Shown piece after piece: positions 25,386 through 37,319 of a DNA stretch of 64,000 nucleotides (positions within the stretch are counted from its first letter, which is position 1; each line of letters starts with the position of its first letter). The notes under the pieces were generated by a model. That model was not told where the DNA came from. It saw only the letters and a program-made list of their open reading frames with translations, and searched no databases. A program made the position numbers and the translations under genes. The DNA comes from Phyllostachys edulis (taxonomy: Eukaryota; Streptophyta; Magnoliopsida; Poales; Poaceae): positions 112,256,412 through 112,320,411 of the forward strand of contig CM070562.1 in NCBI GenBank assembly GCA_036346405.1, written 5' to 3'.

Positions 25386-27639
25386 CCTAGTGTGCAAAAA
25401 AAAAGGCAATTTATTAAATTAACTTAAAAGGCTTTGTAGTGCAGGCTACATGAAAAGGTCTAGCTCTCTACACTACAAAGTTCATACTTACCTCTAACAG
25501 GATATCAAGTCACATTCTTATAGAAACAATGTGTTGTGCTCACAAGATTGTGCCACCAAATACACAGGAAGAGTAATAAGGCCACAATGGACAGGAAAAG
25601 TCATTTCAGGTGATGTGTGGTGGGTTAAACAGGAAGCTTAAAGCAGGCTGGAGTTGGATGCATGGGCGACATTAAAAAAATGATGAGCCATCCATACGGT
25701 TTTCCTTAGGTTTCTTCTTTGCTTACATAAATCATTTTATCAAATGATGACGATAATCCTTTAATTTGCTCCCCCTAAATCTAGAGCTGACCATGGACCA
25801 GTGCGAGGACAAGCCGCACCTGACCGAACTGAAATAGTAGAATAAATAGCTTATATCTGATATGCGTATCAATCGAAGCCGAAAAATTGTATTAGTTTTT
25901 TGCTTCAAATAGTAGAATAAATAGCTTATTCCTGGCTTCAAAGAAGCTTTGACCATGATGATTTACTAGTTATACCCAATAAAATTCGGCGAGCACGAAA
26001 GTATGCTTCTATCATCATCTACATGGATGGAACCGCTTGAATTGGAGGTTAGCATGTGTTTTTTGTTGGTGTGTTTGGTGCTTTTCCAGGATGATTGCAA
26101 CTTAACCATCTATATAGAGAGTGCTTGTAAATTGTAATGCAGACACTTAACACTGACAATAACCGGTCGAGAAGCTGAAATAATTTTGCTGCGACAAACA
26201 TGCATGCGATCGAGCTGCTTTACCAAGCACCAAAAGATGATGATGTGTCAAAAGAAGATAATAGATGGAACAATGTTTGTATAATGCTTGTGTCAAGAAG
26301 AGAAAGATGCCATGGCATGCAACCAAAAGCAGAGATTGGCATGGTAGAAAGGAAGAAAGAAAAAAAAAGAAGCAGCAAAAAGGGAAGGAAGGAAGGAAGA
26401 CACTGGCAATTTGACTCTTAAGCATCTCTCTCTCTCTCTCTCTCTCTCTCCAACTCACAAGATGCCAAACAAAGGTTACATCCGATGGCATTTCTGCACT
26501 TTTATTTTTATTTTGAGATGTGTCATGCATGTAACTCTCTATAGATTATAAAATACTTCACTTTTTTTATTTAGCATAGTAACTATGGACTAATTATATA
26601 ATACTGCAAGTTGTGTTAGTATTAGTTGTAGAAGAAATGGCTTTCCTATAGTGTGAGCCCCAGCCCTATGCACCCTAATATCATTACAAAAGGTCATGTA
26701 TTTTGGCATATCATAGAAAAAGAATATGTAAGAAATGAAGAGTCAGTGTAGACTAGCTACATGGAATGCTTCCTTTTTGTTGCTATGTTCAAATTACACT
26801 GATTCCGGTTGATTGTTTGATGCTCTGTAGAGAGAAATTTGCAGGAAAACTTTAGATAAAATGAAACAGTTTTGAACTTCTCATATAATTACATGGCTGC
26901 TCTACATACTATAGTTCATCCATATAATTAGCGTACAATACAAGCAGGTTCTTTGTATAATGCATCATTAGTATGGATGCCATTAGTATAGCCACACTCA
27001 CACTAATGACTCCATTTTGCTCTCATCGTGAAATGGATGCAATCCAAAAAAAAATTATACAAAAGAGCACCAATTTGACCCACAGGCCACACCCCTCCCT
27101 CCCCTCCCCAATGGCCCACAAGCAAAGAGTAATACAATACTTATGCTGAATGGGTTGTAGGACAAGTTTTACCTGAGGTCGCCGGCATCCATAGCTACGG
27201 CGGCGTTGGTGGATGAGGAGGAGGATGGAGGCCTTGGCTGCAGTGGCAGCGGTAGACAAGGAGGATGCGACGGTGGAGGAGGATGATGGCACTGTCGGGT
27301 ACGGAGGTGTGCGGCAGACAATGATGTAGACAGCGGAAGATGGGCAGGACATCGATGATGGGTGCGGCGGTGGCAGACGAGGAGGCCGGTGGCGTTGGGT
27401 GCTACAGTGGCCCCGATTTGAGTGGCTCTGCTACGGCGAGCGCGGTGTTGGATGAGATGGCGGCAAAGGCGGTGGAGGAGGGGGCGGCAGGGTCGGGTGT
27501 GGCAACGAGGAGGACGCGTTGGATCTGAGAGGGAGGTGGAGGAGAATGTTGCGATGGAGGTGGGGATATTGGGGAATGAGTGTGAGGGTTCGAGTGCTAG
27601 GGTTAGCACTGTGGGGGTCAGACGCACAACAAAAAAAAT
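25386..27639 (-). other. Upstream region of the CACTA-3 transposase; no conserved gene
   Basis: Spans the region between the TNP2 start and the proposed CACTA right end. 27020-27600 is GC-rich and on the minus strand gives Pro/Arg/His-rich frames of the kind seen in CACTA leader exons. A (TC)n run lies at 26424-26450. A 'tagtagaataaatagcttat' stretch is duplicated near 25835 and 25912. No protein domain is recognised. Confidence 0.4.
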
Positions 27640-27953
27640 GCACGTGGTTGGGAAAAAATTGGTGCCGCTACTAATTGGTATACTCCCAAGTGCCATCTGT
27701 ACGCAACACATATGCACTTGGGAATATATTTCACCCCGTTCTGACTGCGTCGATATCCTGTTTTCGAGCAGGCGAGTGCTTCCCCGTCTTCGTCTCCCGA
27801 GTGTACTATAAAACACTCAGGAAACTAATGTCCACCGAGTGCCGCCTGCCTTTCCCAAGTGCCCTAGGAAGCACTCGGGATAAGCCCGAGTGTTTCCGAT
27901 AAGACACTCGGGATACATATAAGCACTCAGGAAATAAACAGTTTCTAGTAGTG
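27640..27953. repeat. Right terminus of a CACTACTAGAAA-type CACTA element with CACTCGGG subterminal motifs
   Basis: Ends GTTTCTAGTAGTG at 27953 (complement CACTACTAGAAAC). Multiple direct and inverted CACTCGGG/CCCGAGTG-type motifs lie inside (about 27740-27930). This end type differs from the CACTACTACAGAAA family. No matching left end is seen in the window, so the partner is unknown; CACTA-3 is the best candidate. Confidence 0.75.
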
Positions 27954-28290
27954 AGAGATGATCAGTACAGGCAACTCGATTACACATTATTTACACAGCT
28001 GGTTAATAGTAATACTTCGTAGGAATCACAACAACCCATGTCAATGGGATTATTCTTGCATGAAGTTACTTTTAAACTATCAAGAATGGATCGATTTGTC
28101 TTTCAACTAAGGATGGATCGAATTGGATCAGTGCCAATTGCCATGCCGTGTGTGTTCGGATGGTACGATAATCACATACATACATGCATCCATTACAGTA
28201 GATATATAGATAGGTCCATCAGAATGGACAGTGTGCTACAAAAGCTTTTGCAATTCTAGATCTGTATGTGCAATCGTTTCTAGTATTATA
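27954..28290. other. Flanking DNA, nothing recognised
   Basis: AT-rich sequence between the CACTA end and the GC-rich minisatellite. No ORF, repeat end or RNA gene is seen. Confidence 0.4.
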
Positions 28291-28479
28291 GCGGAAGGAA
28301 ATGGAGGCCTCTCGTTCAATCCGTACGTTTAGTCCTCTTATCGCAGCGCAGCGTCTGCGTCCGTTTCGGCGATTCGCGGCGGCGGAGGCGTCGGCCGGTC
28401 TCCCGGTCATTTGCCTCATGTGCCGGTCATCGCGCTGCTTCGTCCCGGTCTCCGCTTCGCTCAGTGTGTCTCATCAACC

Positions 28480-28915
28480 ACTGTAGCCCTATCTCGAAGG
28501 CTCCGAAGCTGCAAGCTTCCTCCCCTTCCCCTTCGCGGCGCTCCTCCCTCTCTTACTGCATCGCGTCCCGCCTGCAGAGATCTCCGGCGAGCTCCGAAGC
28601 TGCGGGCCTCCTCCCCTTCCCCTTCGCGGTGCTCCTCCCTCTCCTACTCCATCATGTCCCTGCCTGCGGAGATCTCCAGCGAGGCCATGGCCCCCCACCG
28701 TCCCTGCTTACAAAGATCTTCGGCGGGCTCCGAACCTGCGGGCCTCCTCCCCTTCCCCTTCATGGCGCTCCTCCCTCTCCCGCTGCTTCACGTCCCTGCC
28801 TGCGAAGATCTCCAGCAAGTCCATGGCCCCCGCCGTTGCCGAAGCTATGGGCCTCCTCCCCTTCCCCTTCGCGGCGCTCCTCCCTCTCCCGCCGCCGTAT
28901 GTCCCTGCTTTGGGT
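28480..28915 (+). repeat. GC-rich minisatellite, about four units of 110-130 bp
   Basis: The core 'cctccccttccccttcgcgg' followed by 'gctcctccctctc' recurs near 28510, 28610, 28745 and 28855, each after a 'gaagctgcgggcc'-like string and before 'gagatctcc'. All reading frames across it are repetitive and differ between units, so no protein is called. Confidence 0.75.
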
Positions 28916-31900
28916 ACGGCACCCGAACCCTACACGTTTGGTTTCCTCAATTCATCCGCGTCTCAATCTACTTTTGCTTTTGATATTGGTTTTTGTACGA
29001 CAGCGCGTCGTGGCCCATGATCTGCACCGTCACCGAAGCTGCAGGCCTCCACCGCCCCCACCTACCCGACCTCCCACGGCCGGCGGTCCCCGCTGCTGTA
29101 GATGTCGTCGTCGGCCCCCTCGCCGTCAACCCCCCCCCCCCCATTGTTTTATCCAATCGCAACCAAACACGTCGTTGGTCACCAGTTTGCTACACAGTGG
29201 CCGTTCTCCAGATAGTGGTATTTCCGATTTTACTTCTGGGATCATATGTCATTTCATTTCCTGATTTGGTCAGCTTCGGTTTAGAGTTCCTCCTTTGGCA
29301 TCAGAACAAGATTCCTGATTATGTACGTTTCGTTGAATTGCTAGAATCCAAATTCTGTTTACATCATTTCTTATTGCTCTAATTTTTGGATGATGCGACT
29401 ATGTGCATGTGCTTCTGTGATAGACTGTTGTTCTTGGAGCAATTCACTTTCTCTTGGAGATTTAATTGTCATTGTGTTTTTGGTTGTCTGATCGGACAGA
29501 TGGACCTTAGCCCTGTTACTGATGTGTTGTGCAAGCGAATCTATCAACGGCAATTGTGCCATTCCGTTTCCTGATTTGGTCAGCTTCGGTTTAGAGTTCC
29601 TCCTTTGGTATCAAAACAAGATTCCTGCCTAATGTATCTACATGTTTTGCATGAGCATTGCATAGTGCTTGCCTGAGGCTAATCGTTGCTGTTCTGGTAT
29701 AGGTCCTCCCCATAAACGCTGTAGCCTGCAACATTCTCACTTCGCAGGTATTCCCTTTGCAAATCTTTGCATTCTTCTCAATAAAAATACTTTTTATCAT
29801 GACGCTTGTTGTATTTATTTGTGTTCGATTTGTGCTGGATGATGAAATGTATCAGTGGTTTTAGCAGATTTGCACTGTTTGACAGCTGTGAATTGTTAGT
29901 TGTAGCTTTCTATTCTTCTTTTCCATTGTTCTGAATCTTTTAGTCTATCTATACTGCATTGTTTAGCTTGTGCTTAGAGGTAGTACTATTGACAGATGGT
30001 GCTTGCTATTGTAGTCCTCTAGAGACCAACTTAAAGGTAGTTTGTAGTCTTATTGCAATGGTAGGAGCGATTGCCTTTTCTTATGCGCCATTTTTGTACA
30101 TGTCAAAAAAAATTAATTCCACATTCGGGATATCCTTTTCATTGATCATCGATATAGCATGCACCATTCCAATGCATTACTTATTCCTCTAACCCGCTCT
30201 AAAGATTTAAAGCACTACTTTCCTTTAGTCCACTAATTATTTGCATAACTGATTCCAGTTTGTTAGCTTCAGATATAGCTATACCTTGCCTTTCGATTCC
30301 TTTATCATAGATTGCCATGTACCAAAACTGCCATTCTACAGAGCCTTATTTTCCAATGACTTATGTTTACTGTATTGGCATATCATACTTCCAAGATAAT
30401 TCAGTCTGCGTCCTTGTTTTACTCCTTTTGGAATTCCTTTTGTTGATCCAACGAAAAGAAGAGATGTCTGCATGCCTGAGTCAGATAAGAGTCATACTAC
30501 ATTGGCAAATATCCCGTGTTAATGTATTTCTCGATAACTGTAACATGCTTTTGATTGATGTTATATTGCTTACGGGTTCTCAATTTTTTGGGTTAAGGGA
30601 GTAGACAGTGTGTATTGCCTCTATAGTAGGATTAGTTGTTACGATTGTGGCATGCGCCTCAGTAAAAATTAGCCTTGAATCCTAAGTATTAGAGAATACA
30701 CCAAATGCTTGCTAATTATTTTTATTATTTTTTCCTTATAGACCAATGTATGGAATTACCTTTGGTAGTCCAAGTAAAAGAAGAGAAATAGATGACTGGA
30801 TGCATGGATCAGATACTAATCATACGAAATTCCCAAATATTCCATGTTAATGTCGTTCTGCATAGCTGTAACATGCTTTTAATAGATGTTATGTTGCTTG
30901 CGCGTTTTACTTTTTTTTTGGGGGGGGGGGGTGTTCACAGTGTACACGTTGTAGATTAGCTCCAGAGTGGGATTAGTTATCGCCATTGTGGAATGCACTT
31001 CTCTAAAAGTTTACACATAATGAATCAATGCTTTTTACGATTATTGAAGAACCTGTAAGTATTATGCGAGTGTTATATCCTGCCGGTTACAATGGAAATA
31101 CTTCATAGCACTATTCTTTCCTTTCTCATCAATATATCATACATCAGACCACTGGGTCCAAATTATTGTCAGCTTACATATTTACACCAATCCATCCACA
31201 TACAAGTCCATACCATCTATCCCTTCGCCTTGACACATATGCATTTCGACTGTATTTACTAATATGTTTTTTTACTAGCCTGCCCATAAATGTATTTTGT
31301 TTATTACATACACAAGCAAAAAAATAAAGCGTATAGCTTATCGTGGATTTATGCACATCCTTCGTTATAGCCATTGCATATATTATTCGCTACAAAAAAT
31401 ATAGCTTTTCATTCGTTAGAATTCGGAGGTCATTTTGTTCAGACAAAATCAACGAAGGCGCAGACTGAATTATCCTGAAAGATCCAGTAAGTACGCACTG
31501 GCACCAATTGGATTTACTACTCTTTCAGCAATCCTCCCCTTCTGACGCTTCGTCACGGTATTGCCATATTGCTTTAATTTTTCCCATTCCTGTTTAGATT
31601 CCTCTTTTCTTCACTGATTTTCGTAGCTGATTGAGATCGTCTAATTGCGTGGTTAGAAAACTCTGATTGATTTGTTACCGTTTCATCCAACAGGATGTAT
31701 GGACTTTATGTTGGTGCCTAATCGGTGGATTAGGTATTGTTTCCAGCCTTTGTTTTTTCATCGCCCCAACAAATAAAATGTGACTGGTTTGTTACCATTT
31801 GGTCTAACAGAGTGGATGGTCTCTATGTTGTATCCTGAATTGTAGATCAGGTGCTGTTTGCAGCCTATGTTCTTGCATGGCTTCAATAGCGCTATGTTTT

Positions 31901-33708
31901 TGGTATTACTAAATGTATAGTTCATTGGTCCTGCAACTTCTATTAGAAATTATGTTATCTGATCAGTAATTACGTGACACATTTCAGTTGCGCTTGACAG
32001 AGAAGAAACATCGCTGCTTCTTGTGAGTTATTTTCCCCACTTGTGAGATATCATTAATTTCCTTTGTTTTCTCATCAGTGTACTAAATTATTGATACAGG
32101 AACAGGTCCCACCACATCGCCCAACAGGTTCATCGATACTTAATTGCTACGCTGTCCCTGTAATTTTTCCATTTATCTATCCATGTTTACATACTATGTT
32201 GTATACTTTGCATTCTATAGTACCCACACTCAGCTCTATCGCTAACAATGATCTGTGTTTGTTGTTCGCTGGATACTCGTGCATGCTACATCTGTTACAA
32301 CGTTGATATGGGTATGTTCTGATGTTTACAGGTTAGTGCCCTATTGTTGTCTACATGATTGTTGGATGTTGGACGCATTCTTAACTGTCACGGATTCTTG
32401 CAGTTTGCCAGATCCATTCCCGTGAAAGAAAAAAAAACCTACATCTTTGTGCTTTCCCCTCGTTCTTTGAAAAAGAAATGTTTTGCTTTTTTAGTGCGAA
32501 ACTAATTTCGAGTTTTATGTATATGTTCAGCGATCTCCTATCTACTGCTCGGTTACATGTCTCAGACAAACAACAGGTCAGATCATTTTTCCCTTTTTTT
32601 CCCCTTTTGTACCTAACGTATAGTGTTAGCATCGAAGCCGATCTTTCATAGTGTACAGAATGCCATGCATGGAAAAAACTGTGAGCAGTGAAAATTGGGT
32701 TCATTTCTCTAGTTCTTTCTTGCATGAATCACCTTATCAAATAATCTTAGTTCGATGATCTTTACAACCTCGCTTTCTTCTTCCAAGGTTGGTTACACAA
32801 GTATAGTTAAAATTATGAAACAATTATTACAACTTTGGGGAAAAAAAACCCTTTGGGTAGGTAAGCTAAACATTACAAAATGATTTGATTGCATTTTTGT
32901 GGTCAATTACCATTCGCGTCACTATACTTTGATAGCCAATGTCTTGTATTTATATTTTCGTGTGTGCGAAAAAATAACCGTCACAACCAATCCGCGCCAC
33001 ATAATAATTACCAGGTGATTTAAGGTAATTATTACAAAGTGTGCTCATGATAGCTCTGGTTCTAGCTTCATTACAATGAGAATTTCAAGCTCACTTGTGT
33101 TTTACACAATGAATAGTGCACTCCTTATTATTCCTTTTGTTTACTTGCTTTCAACCAGCTTTACAAGATGCATGTAGTATATATACTACTCTTGTGAGAC
33201 TTGAGAGTTTCTCGTGTGATTACTTATGTTTTTCCCTGTTGCTTATGAGATTGAATTAGCGTACCTGATCACATGCTATGCTCCAGTTCGTATTTAGATT
33301 TATTGTTCTACCATTTATGAATCTATCATATGTATATATGTCTATATGATGAAAATTTATAGTCTACATGTGCAAACTTGAACATTATAAACCATCATAC
33401 CTAAAAGAACCCCTCAACTTTTTATGCTTCCTGACCACATAGACTTACTATCTGTTTGTTAAATTGCTTCGACACTGAATCAGCTGACTCCTTAATTCTC
33501 TAGCAAATTAAGACTAGGCTATACTTGAGTGCATGTAACTCTGGTTGTGCTTTTTTGGCTTTGGATGATCTTTGGAACAACATAGCTTTAGTGCATTTTC
33601 TGGAATGGGATGCTCATCAATAGGTAGAAAAGTAGTAGTAAAAATAGGTAACAAACTGCTGTTTTGAGTACTTTTTTTTTATGTTTCGTTACTAACTGTA
33701 TGCCACAG
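28916..33708. other. Unassigned AT-rich stretch, possible degenerate gene or intron material
   Basis: About 4.8 kb with only short frames. Isolated exon-like pieces with splice-like borders occur (e.g. 29705-29747 between 'tatag' and 'gtattcc'), but I cannot join them or assign a protein. I could not find the upstream importin exons expected here. One near-exact 60 bp direct repeat is present, and poly-G at 30920 and poly-C at 29130 are simple runs. Confidence 0.4.
29258..29628 (+). repeat. Direct repeat of about 60 bp
   Basis: 'ctgatttggtcagcttcggt' and the following bases to 'aacaagattcctg' occur at about 29258-29318 and again at 29568-29628 with two or three mismatches. A local duplication. 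Confidence 0.85.
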
Positions 33709-34979
33709 GATGATGACATAGCTGCCGCCAGGGTATCTTTTGTGTTTACAGTTCCTTGACTATGAGTGTATTCCTGTATATACACATACTTTTATTAATA
33801 ATCTGTTCATGTTGTTCAACTTTCAGCTAGCACCTTGCTCTTCTGTGTGTTATCTTTTTCAAGAATCTAGCTTTTCGGAACTAGATTTGTTCGAATGTCT
33901 TCCTACATGTTGGACAATGTGTTTCAAGCTGACAGAAGATGTTAAAGAATTTGATTCAAAGGTTTGGATCTCCATAGCGCATTTTGTATTCTCCTTCAGC
34001 TTTTGTTTATCCGAGGGCCCTTGAACAGGCAACTGTACCAATTTGAACATCATCTTATGCTATTAGTCAATCCATGCTCAGTAAAAGTTATAATCACAAT
34101 TCACGAAACAATGGGTGGTTAAGTCAGGTATTGAAGTTCGTGGCCTCTGTTTGTTACACAGCAAAGCTTGTACAACTACCTTTATAAATATGTAGTTTGT
34201 TCCAAGATAGACTATCTGATTGCCAGCATGTGGCTGAGCACTCCCCCCACTCACTCACTCACCCACACACAAGTACCTTTTTTTTTGGTGTTTGTTTGTA
34301 GGTGCAAGTGTTGAATTTCATCTCAGTTCTTATTGAACATGTTGGAGACAAGGTTATTCCATTTTCAAGTCAGTCATCACAATTTTTTCAGAAGGTATAG
34401 CTGAAGCATTATGGTCTGATAAAAATCCCATTTTTCCTGTTGGCTGTACTCTATTCTTGGAGCGATAAAGAACATACTTCTCTTGTGGGCTGAGCTCTGT
34501 GTGCATTATGCTTCTGACATAGCACCGTTTGCTAGGTATTACATGAGAAGAGAGATAAATGAGTCCTTCCCAGTCAATATGCTTTCTTCGGTTTATCCTT
34601 TCCGCTTACAAATTTCATTGCTAACTTTGTTTTTTGAACCTCATCATCCAGTAATCTTAGGAATATTACTGCACTCCCATTTTATTAGAGCTGCTATCTG
34701 TAGCGTCTAGAGTAGTATTGAGAACAGATGGTAAGCAGGTCAATGCATTACTCTTGTTTTCTGCAAGCCAGAATAATAGTACTACAATATCAACTTTTAT
34801 TGTAGTTCGTTAGGGAGTTTATCAATTCAATAACTACGCAGATTTTCCTTTGTGCTGCAAATTAATTAGTAACACTAATTTTGAACCTTTTTCAGATCTG
34901 GGATGAATCTGCAGGTGAAAGCTTGCTACAGATTCAATTGATAGCAGCGCTTACAACTTTTGTTTCTTCTCTTGGATAC

Positions 34980-35367
34980 TGTTGAAAATTCTACCCGTAG
35001 ACGCACACTTTCACGGAAGGTGGAAGATGAACACACAGCAGGAACACGGAAAGTTTTGCGAGACCGCAACTGCTTAGTCTCTTTTCACTTTTGTTCTCTG
35101 TTATTCACTCCACACTGAAACAACACAACTGCAGCGATATATAAAGCACTCATGCAACACTAACGTATTACCACTAATATCACACTAATGCACTAGTAAC
35201 CTATGCACTCACACACTAGTAACTCATGCACTCACACACTAGTAACACACGCATTGAGTACCTATTCAACTAAATGCATCCGTTCATGCAAAACTAATTA
35301 ACATGACTAACAAACTGACCAACTCAACTAATACATGCAAAACTGCCGAACTTGATTATTCCTAACA
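34980..35367 (-). repeat. 3' LTR of the gag-only element
   Basis: 388 bp, 98-99% identical by eye to 36318-36707. Contains repeated 'cacacactagtaac' strings. On the minus strand it begins TGTTAGGAATAATC and ends TTTTCAACA. Confidence 0.94.
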
Positions 35368-35379
35368 ATCTCCCCCTAA
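35368..35379 (-). other. Polypurine tract
   Basis: Minus strand TTAGGGGGAGAT immediately before the 3' LTR: the plus-strand priming site in retroelement replication. It fixes element orientation. Confidence 0.85.
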
Positions 35380-35390
35380 TCAAGATGGCT

Positions 35391-36284
35391 TCACAGCAGC
35401 GTCGGTTCATCGTCGGCATCCGCCTCCATGAGATGCGTCTGTTCCTCCTTCTTGTTGCGGCATTCGGAAGCAAAATGCCCATAGTTGTTGCAATTGTAGC
35501 ATCTTACTTTAGCCTTATCGAATTTACGATTCCTACGGCCGGGCTCACCGTCTCTATTCTTCGCCGATTGGACCTCCCACTCGGCGCGCGTTAGGAGAAG
35601 TTGTTCGTCGTCGTTGTTGCCGCTCATACCACGTAGACGCTCCTCATACGCCTTGAGACGGCCGATCGCTTCTTCCACCATCATTGTCTTCAAGTCCCCA
35701 AATTGCTCAATGGTTGAGACAATCTGCAGGTACTTGCTCGGGACAGCGCGGAGAAGCTTCTTCACGACGTAGCTCTCCTCCATCTTTTCACCAAGACCAC
35801 GAATCTGGTTGACGAGAGTCGTCAATCTCACGGCGAAGTTGTCCACCGACTCCGTTCCCTTCATGCGCAAAGCCTCGAACTCGCTCTTGAGGGTCTGCGC
35901 GCGCGCCTCCTTGACGCGGTCGGTGCCGACATACATCGTCTTGAGCGTGTCCCACGCATCTTTCGCCGTCTCCTTTTCGGCGAGTAGGAGGAGAGTCTCC
36001 TCCGGGACTCCTTGAAAGATGGCCGCAAGAGCCATCTGATCTTGGCGCTCATCAACGTCGCCGACCACCACAGCTTCCCAAACACCTTGTGCCTTCATGA
36101 ACACCTTCATCTTGATTTCCCACGCGCCATAGTTGCTCTTGTTCAGCATAGGGTATTGAAGAGAGACGCTGCTTTCTCTTCCCGGTACCCTCGACGAACC
36201 ACCGCCGGTAATGACGGTGCGACTCGATGTCGCATCATCACCGGTGACACCACTTCCCGGAGAGTGCGGGATGATCTTGGGCAT
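35391..36284 (-). CDS. gag: Gag polyprotein, gag-only Copia-type element
   Basis: Intact 297-codon ORF. Residues about 46-60 (MLNKSNYGAWEIKMK) are the YxxW..M signature of plant Copia gag (UBN2/DUF4219-like). Residues 90-220 cover the conserved gag core (LVNQIRGLGEKMEESYVVKK type). A CCHC zinc knuckle is at C262, C265, H270 and C275 (CYNCNNYGHFASEC). The product should form the particle and bind element RNA. The start is the first ATG, about 30 bases inside the primer-binding site. The protein ends 20 residues after the knuckle with a stop, where autonomous Copia elements continue into protease, so this is a complete gag-only product. Confidence 0.93.
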   Translation of the reverse strand: MPKIIPHSPGSGVTGDDATSSRTVITGGGSSRVPGRESSVSLQYPMLNKSNYGAWEIKMKVFMKAQGVWEAVVVGDVDERQDQMALAAIFQGVPEETLLLLAEKETAKDAWDTLKTMYVGTDRVKEARAQTLKSEFEALRMKGTESVDNFAVRLTTLVNQIRGLGEKMEESYVVKKLLRAVPSKYLQIVSTIEQFGDLKTMMVEEAIGRLKAYEERLRGMSGNNDDEQLLLTRAEWEVQSAKNRDGEPGRRNRKFDKAKVRCYNCNNYGHFASECRNKKEEQTHLMEADADDEPTLL

Positions 36285-36303
36285 ACACGGATCAAGAACT
36301 CAG

Positions 36304-36315
36304 GCTCTGATACCA
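36304..36315 (-). other. Primer-binding site, initiator methionine tRNA type
   Basis: Minus strand TGGTATCAGAGC, two bases inside the 5' LTR: the usual plant Copia primer site complementary to initiator tRNA-Met. Confidence 0.92.
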
Positions 36316-36317
36316 AT

Positions 36318-36707
36318 TGTTGAAAATTCTACCCGTGGACGCACACTTTCACGGAAGGTGGAAGATGAACACACAGCAGGAACACGGAAAGTTTTGCGAG
36401 ACCGCAACTGCTTAGTCTCTTTTCACTTTTGTTCTCTGTTATTCACTCCACATTTGAAACAACACAAGCTGCAGCGATATATAAAGCACTCATGCAACAC
36501 TAACGTATTACCACTAATATCACACTAATGCACTAGTAACCTATGCACTCACACACTAGTAACTCATGCACTCACACACTAGTAACACACGCATTGAGTA
36601 CCTATTCAACTAAATGCATCCGTTCATGCAAAACTAATTAACATGACTAACAAACTGACCAACTCAACTAATACATGCAAAACAGCCGAACTTGATTATT
36701 CCTAACA
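36318..36707 (-). repeat. 5' LTR of the gag-only element
   Basis: 390 bp partner of 34980-35367. Followed by the GATAC duplication and then importin codons QSPLSYHM in the original frame. Confidence 0.94.
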
Positions 36708-37068
36708 GATACCAGTCGCCTCTTTCTTATCACATGCTTATTCCTATACTCCAAAGCAGTAGAAATGTTGATAGCCCTGATGCTCTTAATCTTCTTGAGG
36801 ACAGTGTTATGATAAGTAGTTCTTTAACCAAGTCCACACACATGTGCATGCATGCACATGCACAGATTCTGTAATGTTGAGATTCATAATGCAATTGTGG
36901 GAAGTAGCCCTTTCGAATCCCCCATCCATTGTACCTCAACTGCTGGATTTATTCCCTTATCTTGTGGGCATCATGAATAGAAGGTTCGACCATGTAGAGG
37001 TTAGAACACCCACCCCCAAAACAGATGAAGAAAATAAACATCTCTTTTTGGTTATTTAAGAATAGTTA

Positions 37069-37319
37069 CTCCGATCACAAATAAGGATCTTTTGGTCATT
37101 GCCACTGTCCAAAACATACCTTTGACTGCCAATTTCTATTGTGATATATTCATAAAACCTAACAAGACTATAATATTATGAAGGGAGGTATTTTCCGTGA
37201 AAAATCTACTTGTATCATTTTCATATGATTGATCTAGATATTCATAAAGATATTGTTGGTTGAAAAAATAGTTTAGCTTCACGCATTTTAGGACGACCCT
37301 TACTTTTTACTGGAGGGAG
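37069..37319. mobile_element. Stowaway-like MITE, TA target
   Basis: Ends 'ctccgatcacaaataagg' and 'cttactttttactggagggag', an imperfect inverted pair of the CTCCCTCC type, with TA on each side (37067-37068 and 37320-37321). 251 bp, non-coding and AT-rich. The left end seems to have lost four bases. Confidence 0.7.

Larger units (their letters stand above)
34980..36707 (-). mobile_element. Gag-only Copia-like LTR retroelement (TR-GAG type), TSD GATAC
   Basis: Two LTRs (34980-35367 and 36318-36707), TG..CA ends, and GATAC duplications at 34975-34979 and 36708-36712. The internal 950 bp holds one intact minus-strand gag ORF and nothing for protease, integrase, reverse transcriptase or RNase H. 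A primer-binding site and a polypurine tract are both present. By eye the LTRs differ by about three substitutions and two single-base indels, so insertion is recent. It splits an importin exon exactly between two codons. It must depend on other elements for enzymes. Confidence 0.94.
33709..36999 (+). pseudogene. Importin-11-like (importin-beta family) gene fragment, five exons
   Basis: Exons with matching phases: 33709-33732 (DDDIAAAR, 24 nt), 33827-33961 (LAPCSSVCYLFQESSF to KEFDSK), 34302-34394 (VQVLNFISVLIEHVGDKVIP to SQFFQK), 34896-36811 interrupted by the retroelement (IWDESAGESLLQIQL to LGY, then QSPLSYHMLIPILQS to LLEDSVM), and 36895-36999 (LWEVALSNPPSIVPQLLDLF to FDHVE). The order and wording match the mid-to-C-terminal HEAT region of plant importin-11-type karyopherins, which carry cargo through nuclear pores. 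Exons for the N terminus (Ran-binding) and the C terminus are not found. The 83-nt intron between the last two exons starts AT and ends AA instead of GT..AG. With the insert this indicates a pseudogene, or a captured gene fragment. Confidence 0.82.

Noticed and set aside
25430..25485. CTTTGTAGTG..CACTACAAAG inverted pair as a CACTA terminus of CACTA-3
   Set aside because: Only a 10-base palindrome without subterminal motifs, 47 bases from the transposase start; the end at 27953 is a better candidate.
27169..27816. 215-codon minus frame, Pro/His/Arg rich
   Set aside because: Composition-driven; it continues into the CACTA subterminal repeats at its N terminus and shows no domain.
28411..29264. 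Pro/Ser/Leu-rich frames of 190 and 266 codons
   Set aside because: They run through the GC-rich minisatellite in overlapping frames and end in AT-rich DNA; no domain or codon bias.
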